Origin: Ruminobacter sp.
Lineage (GTDB): Bacteria > Pseudomonadota > Gammaproteobacteria > Enterobacterales > Succinivibrionaceae
Direction: 5' to 3'
Length of the DNA: 64,000 nucleotides
Assembly: GCA_017940385.1 (NCBI GenBank)
Contig: JAGAYS010000057.1
Coordinates: 1-64,000 of the forward strand
The notes beneath the pieces were generated by a model. That model saw only the letters and a list, made by a program, of their open reading frames with translations, did not search any database and was not told where the DNA came from. Below, piece by piece: positions 26,969-36,416 of the stretch (position 1 is its first letter; the number at the start of each line of letters is the position of its first letter). The translations under genes and the position numbers were made by a program.

Positions 26969-29900
26969 CTAACCGAGAATCAGCTCGGCATCCCGTTTGT
27001 GACGGTTTTCTTCTATGATGCCCAGATACTTGATGGCCATAACCTGGCCATTCTTCAGTTCCCTCTGACTAAGGTGAGATAAAAGACTGTTCTTGAAATT
27101 GATGGCATCCCTGTATGTGTTGTCAAATGACAGACACAGAACAGTCCACATGTAGGCATCGACATAACTCCTGTCCACGCCTGCTCCGTCCCTGTACATC
27201 TTGGCAAGTTCAAGCTGAGCCTCGTGATCACCGCATTTGGCGGCTGTTGACAGAAGATCTCCGGCACTGAAATTATTGATCTCACATCCAAGGCCAAAGC
27301 GATACATTTTACCGAGCAGGGTTGTGGACTTTAAATGATTCTGCCCCACGGCCCTCTGAAGATAGCCGATGGCCTTGGAATAATCTCTTGGGAACAGATT
27401 TCCCTCCATGAAAAGACATGCCAGATAATACAGCGCATCTGCATAGTTACGTTCAGCCGCCTCTCTTATCAGTTTCAATCCGTAATCAACCGAACTGTTT
27501 CTGACTTTTTCCTCCATGTGAAGAATACCGAGTCGATATGCGCATTCAGGAATATTTTTCTTGGCACCTATGTACAGCCACTTTTCGGCTTCATCATAAT
27601 TTATCTGAATGTTGGAGTTATTGCGAAGATATACATTGGCAAGCAGGGAATACGCCTTATCATAATTGGCGTTCACCAGGATACGGTAATAATTCGCTGC
27701 CTCATGATAATCGCAGACTCCGCCAATCCCCTTCTCATACATCTGCCCGAGTGCCAGATATGCCTTAAGATACCCCAGTTCTCCCGCCTTACGGAAGTAA
27801 TTGAAGGCATCTCCTGTTTTGGAAATCATTCCAATGCCCCTGTAACAGAATATTCCCATCATGTAGAGAGCTTTCACGTAATTCTGCTCAGCAGAGTCAT
27901 TTATGAGTGATACGGCCCGACGGTAATTACGCGGTACTATTTTTCCCTCGTAATATATCATTCCCAGCTCATAAAGAGCCTCCCTGTTCCCCTCGGCGAC
28001 CACCTGCTCCAAAAGCTTCAGCCCCTTCTCAACATTCTTCGGAACCTCACCTCCGCTCAGATAAAGCCTGCTGAGTATCAGCATACTCTGGGAATGCCCG
28101 AGTGCAACTTCCTTTTCCAACAGATTCAGAGCCTTTTCCGGAGAACGTACGGAGCTGTTTGAATTCATGTAAAGACCGGCCAAAAGATCTACGGAATTGT
28201 CACTTCCATGCTCCACAGCCAGGCTCAGATATTTTTCCGCCAGTGACTCATCCCTCGTACAGCCGCGACCATTGATGTAACATATTGCCAGAGATTCCAT
28301 TGCCGGGATATACCCGTTTTCGGCAGACTTAACATACAGAGAGAATGCCTTGGCATAATCCTGCTGAACGCCTCTTCCGTCAAAATACATCTTTCCCAGT
28401 CTAAACAGCGCCTTTGCATTTCCCTTGTCGGCAACCATTCGATACCATTCGACGGATTTCTGCAGATTTACATCCAATACCTCGCCTTTGTCATACAGTT
28501 CAGCCATATAAAGTTGGGCATCCAAATCTCCGGCATTTGCGGCCTTTTCACACCACTGAATCGATTGGGCAAAATCCTGTCTGACACCTTCCCCTTTTGA
28601 GTACATTTGTGATACCAGATACTGAGCCCTTGGTTCGCCACCAAGAGCGGCCTTGTTCATATACTCAAAAGCTTCATGATACTTCGGCTTGTAATTGTCA
28701 TATTCTTTAAGATATTTGTATCCATGCTGCTTGTCAGGAACCTGCTGTACCAGTCTGAAAGAACTTGGCATTATGTCCATGTCCGCAGGCCGTGCATGAT
28801 TCGAAGAAGCAGATTCGGCATCAAGCTTCTCTTTCAGCATGGTTGCATATTCATACATTGCTGCAATATGCTCATGATCCGCAGCCTTCTTATACCAGGC
28901 CATTGCATCATCTATAAGCCCTTTTTTATGATATATGCACGCCAGCTTGTACTGTGCTTCGGTAAAGCCAAGCTCAGCGGACTTGCCGTAAAGCTCATAG
29001 GCAATGTCTGAATATCCTTTGCCTGATATGTCTCCGATAATGCCTGAAAGAATGTCAGCCGCCACACCTGATTTAAGCAGATCCGTTGCTGCCACATCCC
29101 CTGTCACCTGCTCTTCGTCAGTGACAGCTTCATGCTCATTATCTGACTGAGTTTTCTCATTATCCGGGAATGAAGTTTCAGCAGGCCCCCTTTCGGTCGT
29201 CATACTGAAATTGTCATTGTCTTTCCTATCCTGAGCGTTATCCGCCTGCAGATATTTCGAATTCGAATCTGACGATTCACTGATGTCAGGTTTTACATTC
29301 TCCCCGTGCTCATCAACTGAATTTCGTCGATTGTCAATAACCTTGTCAAGAGCCTTGTTTTCACCGAATCTCTCAAAAATAAGAGCGAGAAGATAAAGTG
29401 ATTCACTGTCCTGTTTATCGGCAACATGCTTAAGAAGCGGGAGAGCATCACTGTACTTTCTCTCCAGAATGTAGAGTTTTGCAATCTCGACGTATGCTCC
29501 AAGCACCCCCTCAGCCTTAGCCTTTTCCAGATATTCACGTGCCTTTTCGGCATCATACTGAACAATGTCATCACGCAAATATATCTGAGCAAGCATCATG
29601 TACGCTTCAGGACACAGTTCCTTTACCTGATTTAAAAGTCTGACGCCTTCTTCAGGAGAATAAAACTTATTCTTTCTGTCTGTATAAATCTTTGCAAGTT
29701 CGCAATGTGCTCTGTAAATTCCCTGTTCCCTGGCACGGCCAAGCCACAGCAGAGCCATCAAATCGTCCTTGGGTACACCTTCCCCTCTGAAGTACAGACA
29801 TCCAAGCTCATACTGAGCCATCGCATGCCCCTTCTGCGCGGCACGGCCAAGCCAGAAAGCCCCAACTTTAAGGTCCCTGCTTTCCTCATCAAGGTTTATC

Positions 29901-30445
29901 ATGCCGTATTCATACATGGCATTTACATATCCCTGATTAGCGTAATAAAGCACTGATTCCTTGCGTCTTTCAATCCCGAGATCTCCGTTCCCGTCTTTTA
30001 AAAAGTCCTTCTCGGTATATTCTTTGGGAGGTGTAAGCTGTTGGGAATCCATGGCCATTGCATCATCAATACTGTCCTGAGTCTCCCTTAAACTCTCCAG
30101 TCGGTACTTTGCCGGAGGAAATCCCATGTCCGCACTTTTCTGCAGAAGTTTTTCCGGGTCTTCAGATGTCCGCGGATTAATAACCTTGTCCAGAATCATG
30201 GTAGCAATAAAACATAAAGCTTCCGCCTGTTCATTTCCACGGCACTGTCTGAATAGAGATGCGGCTTCCTCACAGTTACCTGCACGGTACAGTGCCTTTG
30301 CTTCAGAAAGGAGTGGAGAATCTGTTGCTGTTTCTTCCCGATGCATAACGAATCCCGCTGATTTATCTATATATCTGTCCAACGCATTCCGCGACATGTG
30401 CATGCATTCCGAAAACCTGCAGGCCGGAACCTTATTACGGCGCAC
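26969..30445 (-). CDS. Large Sel1-repeat (TPR-like) protein
   Basis: A 1158-residue protein made almost wholly of Sel1-like repeats of about 36 residues, for example AQYELGCLYFRGEGVPKDD, AQYLVSQMYSKGEGVRQDF and ALFRLGKMYFDGRGVQQDY. Roughly 25 repeats form two blocks separated by an acidic, Ser/Asn-rich linker at about residues 368-448. No signal peptide or transmembrane segment is evident, so a cytoplasmic scaffold is likely. Sel1 proteins commonly mediate protein-protein contacts in signalling or host interaction; no catalytic domain is seen. The listed start is a GTG without a clear ribosome site; ATG 30346 (residue 34), preceded by CGGGA, is a good alternative. Convergent with rsmD. Confidence 0.85.
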   Translation of the reverse strand: MRRNKVPACRFSECMHMSRNALDRYIDKSAGFVMHREETATDSPLLSEAKALYRAGNCEEAASLFRQCRGNEQAEALCFIATMILDKVINPRTSEDPEKLLQKSADMGFPPAKYRLESLRETQDSIDDAMAMDSQQLTPPKEYTEKDFLKDGNGDLGIERRKESVLYYANQGYVNAMYEYGMINLDEESRDLKVGAFWLGRAAQKGHAMAQYELGCLYFRGEGVPKDDLMALLWLGRAREQGIYRAHCELAKIYTDRKNKFYSPEEGVRLLNQVKELCPEAYMMLAQIYLRDDIVQYDAEKAREYLEKAKAEGVLGAYVEIAKLYILERKYSDALPLLKHVADKQDSESLYLLALIFERFGENKALDKVIDNRRNSVDEHGENVKPDISESSDSNSKYLQADNAQDRKDNDNFSMTTERGPAETSFPDNEKTQSDNEHEAVTDEEQVTGDVAATDLLKSGVAADILSGIIGDISGKGYSDIAYELYGKSAELGFTEAQYKLACIYHKKGLIDDAMAWYKKAADHEHIAAMYEYATMLKEKLDAESASSNHARPADMDIMPSSFRLVQQVPDKQHGYKYLKEYDNYKPKYHEAFEYMNKAALGGEPRAQYLVSQMYSKGEGVRQDFAQSIQWCEKAANAGDLDAQLYMAELYDKGEVLDVNLQKSVEWYRMVADKGNAKALFRLGKMYFDGRGVQQDYAKAFSLYVKSAENGYIPAMESLAICYINGRGCTRDESLAEKYLSLAVEHGSDNSVDLLAGLYMNSNSSVRSPEKALNLLEKEVALGHSQSMLILSRLYLSGGEVPKNVEKGLKLLEQVVAEGNREALYELGMIYYEGKIVPRNYRRAVSLINDSAEQNYVKALYMMGIFCYRGIGMISKTGDAFNYFRKAGELGYLKAYLALGQMYEKGIGGVCDYHEAANYYRILVNANYDKAYSLLANVYLRNNSNIQINYDEAEKWLYIGAKKNIPECAYRLGILHMEEKVRNSSVDYGLKLIREAAERNYADALYYLACLFMEGNLFPRDYSKAIGYLQRAVGQNHLKSTTLLGKMYRFGLGCEINNFSAGDLLSTAAKCGDHEAQLELAKMYRDGAGVDRSYVDAYMWTVLCLSFDNTYRDAINFKNSLLSHLSQRELKNGQVMAIKYLGIIEENRHKRDAELILG

Positions 30446-30664
30446 AACGACGGAAAATCTTATAAAATCTTAACACATGCGGAGAATCGGCATGTCAACT
30501 TAATGGCAAATTTATGAGATTCCTAACCTAAATACAGGAAAGGATACGGACGAACGGTACGCAAATGAATATATTCCGAATACTACCGGAAACACGAATA
30601 AGGCTAAAAGGATATCGGAAGATGATAAGTGGTGCAGACGGGCTCGCAGCAGCTCATCTGCTCA

Positions 30665-31435
30665 CTACTGTTCAGGAGAACGGAGAGGACTGTAAATGTC
30701 AAAACGATGATTCTTGGTTACGACTTCAGCAACTTTACCTTTTTCATCCAAAACCTCAGCCCACTTAGGATTTTTCATGACAACTCTTCTTGAGGCAATA
30801 TTACGAGCGGCAGTCAGCAGCTCATGACGATCGTTATCAATACCTATAAGGTCATGAAAAGTTCTCATCTCTTTTTTAACAAGAGCTGACTTCTGTCTTT
30901 CCGGATACATTGGATCAAGATAAACGGTATCAGGTATAACCGGTCCGGTATAGGACGCTATGTCAGGAACGTTTTCCAGAATCATTCTTTCATGATAAAT
31001 TTCAGAATCCCCGGTCCTGGCGGCTCTTTCAAGACCATTCTTCAGAAGCAGACGCACCACCGGATTTCTCTCGAACAGATGAACCGTCGCACCAAGATAC
31101 GCATTTACAAAAGCATCTCGGCCAAGCCCCGCGGTAGCATCAAAAACAACGGGGGCATTCATGTTGCCGAAACAGGCTCTGGCAACTGCTTCTGACTTTT
31201 TTCCTCCGCCGAACTGTCTGCGGTGAGCCATAGTTCCCCCGGTAAAATCAACAAATACCAGTCCCTGACGCGGCTCATTAGCACAGCCGAGACCAACGAC
31301 TCCATCCGCCAGTTTTAAAAAAAGAGGAGAGAAACACAATACATCCCGACAGACATCCAGATCCTGCTGACAGGCACGTGCCAGCGCAGAATCCTCGACA
31401 ATAATCTGAAGCCTGTGCATATTTTCAGAGCTCAT
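30665..31435 (-). CDS. rsmJ: 16S rRNA (guanine(1516)-N(2))-methyltransferase RsmJ
   Basis: Methylates N2 of G1516 near the 3' end of 16S rRNA. Family markers: VDFTGGTMAHRRQFGGGKK, the SAM-binding DATAGLGRDAFV, and the catalytic YLDPMYPER. The size (256 residues) matches E. coli RsmJ (250). ATG 31435 has CAGGA seven bases upstream; the frame also opens at GTG 31453. In E. coli rsmJ follows prlC; here prlC is 21 kb away. It is followed by about 230 bases before the next minus-strand gene. Confidence 0.92.
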   Translation of the reverse strand: MSSENMHRLQIIVEDSALARACQQDLDVCRDVLCFSPLFLKLADGVVGLGCANEPRQGLVFVDFTGGTMAHRRQFGGGKKSEAVARACFGNMNAPVVFDATAGLGRDAFVNAYLGATVHLFERNPVVRLLLKNGLERAARTGDSEIYHERMILENVPDIASYTGPVIPDTVYLDPMYPERQKSALVKKEMRTFHDLIGIDNDRHELLTAARNIASRRVVMKNPKWAEVLDEKGKVAEVVTKNHRFDIYSPLRSPEQ

Positions 31436-31482
31436 GCAATTTTCCTGTTCCACGGGGAATACTCTGCTAATGATAACGGCAT

Positions 31483-32292
31483 TTAGAGCTGATTTCTCAG
31501 GGCCTTAAGTACCGGGGCAGGATCAGGAGTCACCCCTCGCCACAGATTAAAACTGAGAGCCGCCTGCCCCACCAGCATACCTAAACCATCCGATACCTCC
31601 AGGGCACCATTGGACAGTGCATAATCGGTGAAGACCGTTGTCCCTGTCTTGCCGTACATTAAATCATATGCCAGTACATTACCGTACATACTTTCGTTTA
31701 TCCTTGGAAGTTCACCGTTTAAGCTAAGAGAGGTAGCGTTCACGATAACATCAAACCTCCTTTCTTCCGCAGAGAGTCCGTCATATGTAGTCACATTTAT
31801 TTCATTGAATGACTGCTTTATAAGCTCAGCCTTTTCAATTGTTCTGTTCACCAAAAGAACTGATTCCGGTTTTTCATCAAGAATGGAACCGATAATGCCT
31901 CTGGCAGCGCCGCCGGCCCCAAGAACAAGAATGTTCTTTCCGAAAAAATTCCAGCCGAGACGCTTAACGTCATAAATAAAACCGGCACCGTCGGTATTGT
32001 CACCTATGACGGAACCGTCATCGCAGAACTTTAACGTATTTACGGCTCCGGCCCTTTGAGCTCTGTCTGTCAGTTTGTCAGCGTAGACAAAAGCCTGTTC
32101 CTTGAATGGAACCGTAACATTAAGCCCCTTACCTTCTTTTCTGAAATTATCGACAGTCCCCTTAAAATCATCAAGCGGACACAGAAGTCTTCCGTATTCC
32201 ATGTTCTGTGATTCTGCTTCCGCAAACATTGTGTGAATAAACGGTGAGCGGCTGTGATTTATTGGATTGCCAAGAACGGCATACTTATCCAT
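31483..32292 (-). CDS. aroE: Shikimate dehydrogenase (AroE)
   Basis: NADPH-dependent reduction of 3-dehydroshikimate in aromatic amino acid and folate precursor synthesis. The shikimate-binding serines are in NPINHSRSP, the catalytic lysine in NVTVPFKEQAF, the conserved aspartate in NTDGAGF, and the NADP site in VLGAGGAARGI. At 269 residues it equals E. coli AroE (272). Its start overlaps the tsaC stop by 8 bases, the tsaC-aroE pairing of many gammaproteobacteria. Confidence 0.96.
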   Translation of the reverse strand: MDKYAVLGNPINHSRSPFIHTMFAEAESQNMEYGRLLCPLDDFKGTVDNFRKEGKGLNVTVPFKEQAFVYADKLTDRAQRAGAVNTLKFCDDGSVIGDNTDGAGFIYDVKRLGWNFFGKNILVLGAGGAARGIIGSILDEKPESVLLVNRTIEKAELIKQSFNEINVTTYDGLSAEERRFDVIVNATSLSLNGELPRINESMYGNVLAYDLMYGKTGTTVFTDYALSNGALEVSDGLGMLVGQAALSFNLWRGVTPDPAPVLKALRNQL

Positions 32293-32863
32293 TATCTATC
32301 TTTCCTCTTAAAACTTCTGCCGTAAGGCCATTAATTATGGTGCTTGGCCCGTTTCTTCCGTCGGTAGCTCCACGGACAATATAATCAAGTCCGTCGGCAA
32401 AGCAGGAGACGACACCTTCATAGCTGTCAAAGGAGCTCTCACCGCTGATATTGCAGCTGGTGGATACGACAGCCCCGCCGTATGCAAGGCACAGTTTTCT
32501 GACGGCAGTGCTTGCACTCACCCGGACGGCAATTGAATCTCTGCCTCCGGTAAGCAGTTTGGGAAGAAGCGGATTTGCAGGAAGAACCAAGGTATATGGT
32601 CCGGGCCAGAACCTGTTCATAAGCTCACGACTCAGATCCGTGAGCTTTTTTTCATCAATGAAAGGAACAACCTGACTGTAATCAGCTGCCACGATTATCA
32701 GGCCTTTATCAGGATTTCTCTTTTTAAGGTCCAGAATCCTGCTCAAAGCCTTCTCGTCAGTAGGATTACAGCCTATACCGAACACAGCCTCGGTAGGATA
32801 GGCTATGACTCCCCCCTGCCGCAGTACTTTTGCGGCCTCCTGAAAAACATCAGTATTGTCCAT
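32285..32863 (-). CDS. tsaC: Threonylcarbamoyl-AMP synthase (TsaC, Sua5/YrdC family)
   Basis: Makes threonylcarbamoyl-AMP from Thr, bicarbonate and ATP for the t6A37 tRNA modification. The YrdC fold is marked by GGVIAYPTEAVFGIGCNP at the N terminus, RNPDKGLI, and STSCNISGE. At 192 residues it matches the short TsaC type (E. coli 190) without the Sua5 extension. Between purE and aroE; 8-base overlap with aroE. Confidence 0.94.
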   Translation of the reverse strand: MDNTDVFQEAAKVLRQGGVIAYPTEAVFGIGCNPTDEKALSRILDLKKRNPDKGLIIVAADYSQVVPFIDEKKLTDLSRELMNRFWPGPYTLVLPANPLLPKLLTGGRDSIAVRVSASTAVRKLCLAYGGAVVSTSCNISGESSFDSYEGVVSCFADGLDYIVRGATDGRNGPSTIINGLTAEVLRGKIDNG

Positions 32864-32871
32864 TATGCAAA

Positions 32872-33378
32872 TCAGCCTGCAAGCTTGGCCTGAAGAGCCT
32901 TATCCTTTGCTCTTACTGCATCGGCAGCTTCACGACGCTGTTCCTTAACTCTGGCAGAAAGTTCTTCATCAGACACTGCAAGAATCTGGGCAGCAAGAAA
33001 TCCTGCGTTCTTGGCTCCGGCCTTACCGATGGCAACGGTGGCAACAGGAATTCCGCCTGGCATCATAACGGTTGAATATAAAGCATCAACACCATTGAGC
33101 GGACCGCAGTCAACAGGAATGCCGATTACAGGTTTAGTGGTTATTGCGGCAACAGCTCCTGCAAGATGAGCGGCAAGACCTGCGGCACAGATAAATACGC
33201 CGCAACCGCGATTTTCAGCATCAGTTACAAAATTATGGGTATCTTCAGGAGTTCTGTGGGCAGAAGTAACCTTAACTTCAACCCTGATACCAAAATCCTT
33301 AAGTACATCTATAGCATTCTGAACTATCGGTAAATCAGAATCAGACCCCATTAAAATTGACACAAATCTATTAGACAC
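32872..33378 (-). CDS. purE: 5-(carboxyamino)imidazole ribonucleotide mutase (PurE, class I)
   Basis: Converts N5-CAIR to CAIR in de novo purine synthesis. Class I motifs: [10 protein letters not shown] near the start, SAHRTPE with the catalytic histidine, [11 protein letters not shown] and the C-terminal GKAGAKNAG. At 168 residues it matches E. coli PurE (169). PurK, which usually follows purE and supplies N5-CAIR, is not adjacent; instead purE sits inside the yrdD-tsaC-aroE cluster, 9 bases before tsaC. Confidence 0.95.
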   Translation of the reverse strand: MSNRFVSILMGSDSDLPIVQNAIDVLKDFGIRVEVKVTSAHRTPEDTHNFVTDAENRGCGVFICAAGLAAHLAGAVAAITTKPVIGIPVDCGPLNGVDALYSTVMMPGGIPVATVAIGKAGAKNAGFLAAQILAVSDEELSARVKEQRREAADAVRAKDKALQAKLAG

Positions 33379-33495
33379 AGTAAAACTCCAGTTTCAAGAG
33401 TACGGAAATGAAAACCTAAAATGCACTACTGCATTCCCGCTTTCAATTCTATCATATTTATCATAAATTGGTTGTCAGGGGATGTCCGTCGGACA

Positions 33496-34110
33496 CTATT
33501 CTTCGGCCTTACACCTGTTTCCGCAAACCGCACACACGTATTTTCTCCCTGTTCTCATTTTTCTGATGACATGCACCTCAGAGCCGCATACCTGACATTT
33601 TCTGCGAATCGGCTGATGAGCAAGATTAAACCTGCATTCAGGATAATTACTGCACCCCCAGAATACCTTATTGAACTTCGTTTTTCTGACCTGAAGCACC
33701 CCGGAACCGCACTCCGGACAGGGAATCTCATCTGCCATTCTGTCCTTATACACGTAATGACATTCCGGATAATTGCTGCAGCTTATAAACTGACCGTACC
33801 TGCCACTTTTAACCGCCATGGGATATCCGCATTCCGGGCATCTGGTATTTTCCAGAACACGCTCTACGGTAACAACCTGTTTTACCACAAAAGGTGTCAT
33901 GTAACGACATTTCGGGAAACCGGAACACCCAAGCATCAGGCCCCGCCTGGTGGCAATTAGTTTAAGTTCACTGCCGCATTCAGGACAGATACCATAACTT
34001 TCACAGCCTTCTTCCCCGGCCTCAGCATGTTCGTTTTCAGGTGGATTTTCGGTTTTTGTCTGATTATTACCTTTTTCATCAAAAGGCATATCATCACTAA
34101 TTTCTGGCAT
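33496..34110 (-). CDS. yrdD: Topoisomerase I-type C4 zinc-finger protein (YrdD-like)
   Basis: Contains four to five C4 zinc ribbons of the type found at the C terminus of bacterial topoisomerase I: CPECGSELKLIATRRGLMLGC, CPECGYPMAVKSGRYGQFISC, CPECGSGVLQVRKTKFNKVFWGC and CQVCGSEVHVIRK. No topoisomerase catalytic domain is present. E. coli YrdD has the same architecture and also lies next to tsaC-aroE. I chose ATG 34110 with GGGA upstream; longer starts (to 34215) would run through the lysM-region terminator and are unlikely. Function unknown, probably nucleic-acid binding. Confidence 0.85.
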   Translation of the reverse strand: MPEISDDMPFDEKGNNQTKTENPPENEHAEAGEEGCESYGICPECGSELKLIATRRGLMLGCSGFPKCRYMTPFVVKQVVTVERVLENTRCPECGYPMAVKSGRYGQFISCSNYPECHYVYKDRMADEIPCPECGSGVLQVRKTKFNKVFWGCSNYPECRFNLAHQPIRRKCQVCGSEVHVIRKMRTGRKYVCAVCGNRCKAEE

Positions 34111-34205
34111 GTAATTTCCCATAATCGGAGTGTTGCGCCGGCAACTAAACTTACAAATGATAAACAGGCATCTGAGTAACGTCTGTTCTTTCTTTAAGAT
34201 ATGCA

Positions 34206-34237
34206 AAAAGGACACGCATCAGCGTGTCCTTTTATTC
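34206..34237 (-). terminator. Terminator after the LysM gene
   Basis: A perfect 12-bp stem, AAAAGGACACGC (34206-34217) and its complement (34222-34233), with a 4-base loop; T-rich bases follow in both directions (TTTT in the stem's 3' arm). It lies between the LysM gene and yrdD on the minus strand. Confidence 0.85.
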
Positions 34238-34265
34238 TACATAAATTTAACTTCTTCGTTAACTC

Positions 34266-35306
34266 TTATGGCTTAAGAAGAGGGTATCCCTTGAATATGG
34301 CATCGGAATTATTCATGATAACCGCAAGAGAAACATTATCGTATGTGCGATATACCATAGCCTGTCCAACAGTATCGTCAGGTAACACGTTATCCTCAGA
34401 AGAAACAAGTCTTCTGCCTAAGCCTGACATGCTGGCGTATGCAGTATCATCGGCACTGTCACCTACAATCTTGGCACCAGGTCTGCCAATTACGAATACA
34501 TCACCAACTGACACACCGTCCTTACGACCCTTACCGACGATTACGGTGTCATACTGACCTGCAACACTGCTGCTTTCTTCAGCCAGAGCAATGATTGAGG
34601 AATCAACGGTTGCAGCCTTAGGAACAAAGTACAGATTATATCCGTTATCATCGTTCAGCGGCAGAACATAGTCACCGTTGAGTACGGCATCCTTATTCTT
34701 AACGAGATAGGCTCTGTTGAACTTACCATCCTGATTACCACCGACTACAACACCTGCAAAGATGGCGTGATAAGCAACCTTCTCACCGTCATCATTAACA
34801 AGAGGCTGTCCCTTGTGATAAATGCCATACTGCTGTCCCTTGTTTAATTTACCGTTAACGTAAACATTCTTGGTTTCAGCAAAAAGACGACGTTCTTCAT
34901 TGTTACCGGCCACAAATGGCAGTTTGTCAAGTTCTGACTGATCATATGGGAGAATCACGTCATTTCTTAAGAAAGTCTTGACGGTTTCGGCATTGATGGT
35001 AGGAATAGGACTATCCTTATGGGTAGAAGCTTCACGCTTGATGTATGGCTTACCATCGATCCAAACCAAGGTAAGAACATCACCCGGATAAATCCAATGA
35101 GGATCGCTAATCTGTGGATTAACATTCCAAATCTTTGGCCAGTACCATGGTTTTTTCAGGAATTTTCCTGAGATATCCCAGAGAGTATCGCCCTTTTGAA
35201 CTACGTATTTGGTAGGATGATTCTCATTAACTTCCAATGTATCAGCCATGGATGCTGTTGCAAACAGCACTGAGGCCATAAAAATTCCTAATTTTTTAAG
35301 TATCAT
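34266..35306 (-). CDS. LysM-domain envelope protein
   Basis: Signal peptide of about 21 residues (LGIFMASVLFATASMA). One LysM domain follows at about 33-85: YVVQKGDTLWDISGKFLKKPWYWPKIWNVN, then HWIYPGDVLTL, likely binding peptidoglycan in the periplasm. The remaining 260 residues contain beta-rich repeats with YGIYHKGQPLV and DTVIVGKGRKDGVSVGDVF, similar to the LysM proteins encoded next to dprA or def in other gammaproteobacteria. Enzymatic activity is not apparent. Divergent from def; ends in a strong terminator. Confidence 0.85.
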   Translation of the reverse strand: MILKKLGIFMASVLFATASMADTLEVNENHPTKYVVQKGDTLWDISGKFLKKPWYWPKIWNVNPQISDPHWIYPGDVLTLVWIDGKPYIKREASTHKDSPIPTINAETVKTFLRNDVILPYDQSELDKLPFVAGNNEERRLFAETKNVYVNGKLNKGQQYGIYHKGQPLVNDDGEKVAYHAIFAGVVVGGNQDGKFNRAYLVKNKDAVLNGDYVLPLNDDNGYNLYFVPKAATVDSSIIALAEESSSVAGQYDTVIVGKGRKDGVSVGDVFVIGRPGAKIVGDSADDTAYASMSGLGRRLVSSEDNVLPDDTVGQAMVYRTYDNVSLAVIMNNSDAIFKGYPLLKP

Positions 35307-35845
35307 ACTGATCCCTGCTACTTTTATTCAATCCATGCCGTACAAACAATCAATACTTCGCTTGTACGATTTTTTCTTCAGTCATTCGCATCCCAGCATG
35401 AATTCCGTCAATGTCAGCATCAACCAATCTTGCAAGACCACCAAAATGACTCTAATTTAATCATAGTATCTAATAGATTAAATTCATAATGTTCAAGTCG
35501 CAATAAATACTACTTTTTTTTAAATTATCGATCACAGTTTAGAATTAAAATACAATTTTATATGCATTTTTTGCATTATATGAGTAACAGACAGAGTATA
35601 AAAATTTATGACCATGTTCAGTTTATGCGACGTTATAAACCGTCAAAACCAGTCTGAAGACTCAAAATAACACGAAAACAACGGTATCGGACATTCTCTT
35701 AAAACCATCACACCCTCTATAAACATCATCTATATGTTATAATAAGTAAGATAGTCGTTCTGTACGGTAACAGACCCAACAAGCCTATGGCAGAACACTG
35801 TCCGTATTTTCCAGAATCAGACATTAACAAGGATTCCTTCCATTC
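35307..35845. other. 539-base A/T-rich divergent region between the LysM gene and def
   Basis: No ORF, tRNA or structured RNA is supported. It contains the probable def promoter at 35735-35743 and presumably the LysM gene promoter nearer 35320-35480, where the strand is very A/T-rich. Confidence 0.5.
35735..35743 (+). promoter_or_regulatory. Extended -10 promoter candidate for def-fmt-rsmB-trkAH
   Basis: TGTTATAAT: a perfect TATAAT (35738-35743) preceded by the TG of an extended -10. No good -35 lies 16-18 bases upstream, as tolerated by extended -10 promoters. The leader would be about 96 bases. Confidence 0.5.
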
Positions 35846-36376
35846 ATGGCTATTTTAGAACTGCTTTACTATCCTGATGAAAAACTCCATCAGGTTTCCG
35901 CGCCGGTAACCGAATTTAACGATGAACTCAGACAGCTTGTTTCAGACATGTTTGAAACAATGTACGCAGATGAAGGAATCGGTCTGGCCGCCCCACAGAT
36001 AAACGTATTTAAGAAAATTGTGGTCATTGACGTCGTAAATGAAAAAAAGCCTGAAGATCAGCTTGTTCTGATAAATCCTGAATTCACGTTCAAAGAAGGT
36101 TCCACCGGAATAGATGAAGGATGTCTGTCCGTACCGGGACTTCGGGGCAAAGTTGAAAGATCGGAAAAAGTCACCGTTAAGGCCCAGAATCTGGATGGTG
36201 AATTCTTTGAACTGAACGCCGATGGTCTTCTTGCCATCTGTCTCCAGCATGAAATCGATCACCTGAACGGAAAGCTCTTTATTGATTACCTGTCCCCTCT
36301 CAAGAGAAACATGTACCGCTCAAAGGCAAAGGCTCTTGCAAAGGAAAGGGAAAGACAGAAAAAACATCAGGACTGA
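35846..36376 (+). CDS. def: Peptide deformylase (Def)
   Basis: Removes the N-formyl group from nascent proteins; a metalloenzyme, usually Fe2+. The three PDF motifs are intact: GIGLAAPQ (44-51), EGCLSVP with metal ligand Cys93, and QHEIDH with His135, Glu136 and His139. At 176 residues it matches E. coli Def (169). First gene of def-fmt-rsmB-trkA, the conserved gammaproteobacterial order. Confidence 0.97.
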   Translation: MAILELLYYPDEKLHQVSAPVTEFNDELRQLVSDMFETMYADEGIGLAAPQINVFKKIVVIDVVNEKKPEDQLVLINPEFTFKEGSTGIDEGCLSVPGLRGKVERSEKVTVKAQNLDGEFFELNADGLLAICLQHEIDHLNGKLFIDYLSPLKRNMYRSKAKALAKERERQKKHQD

Positions 36377-36416
36377 TTTTTGCAACGGTGCCTCCTGAAT
36401 ACATCAAGGGGGCACG

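Noticed and set aside
30565-30768. 67-codon plus-strand ORF overlapping the rsmJ 3' end
   Set aside because: Half of it is antisense to rsmJ and no ribosome site precedes it.
33421-33960. 179-codon plus-strand ORF opposite yrdD
   Set aside because: Antisense to four intact zinc ribbons; composition is that of a shadow frame.
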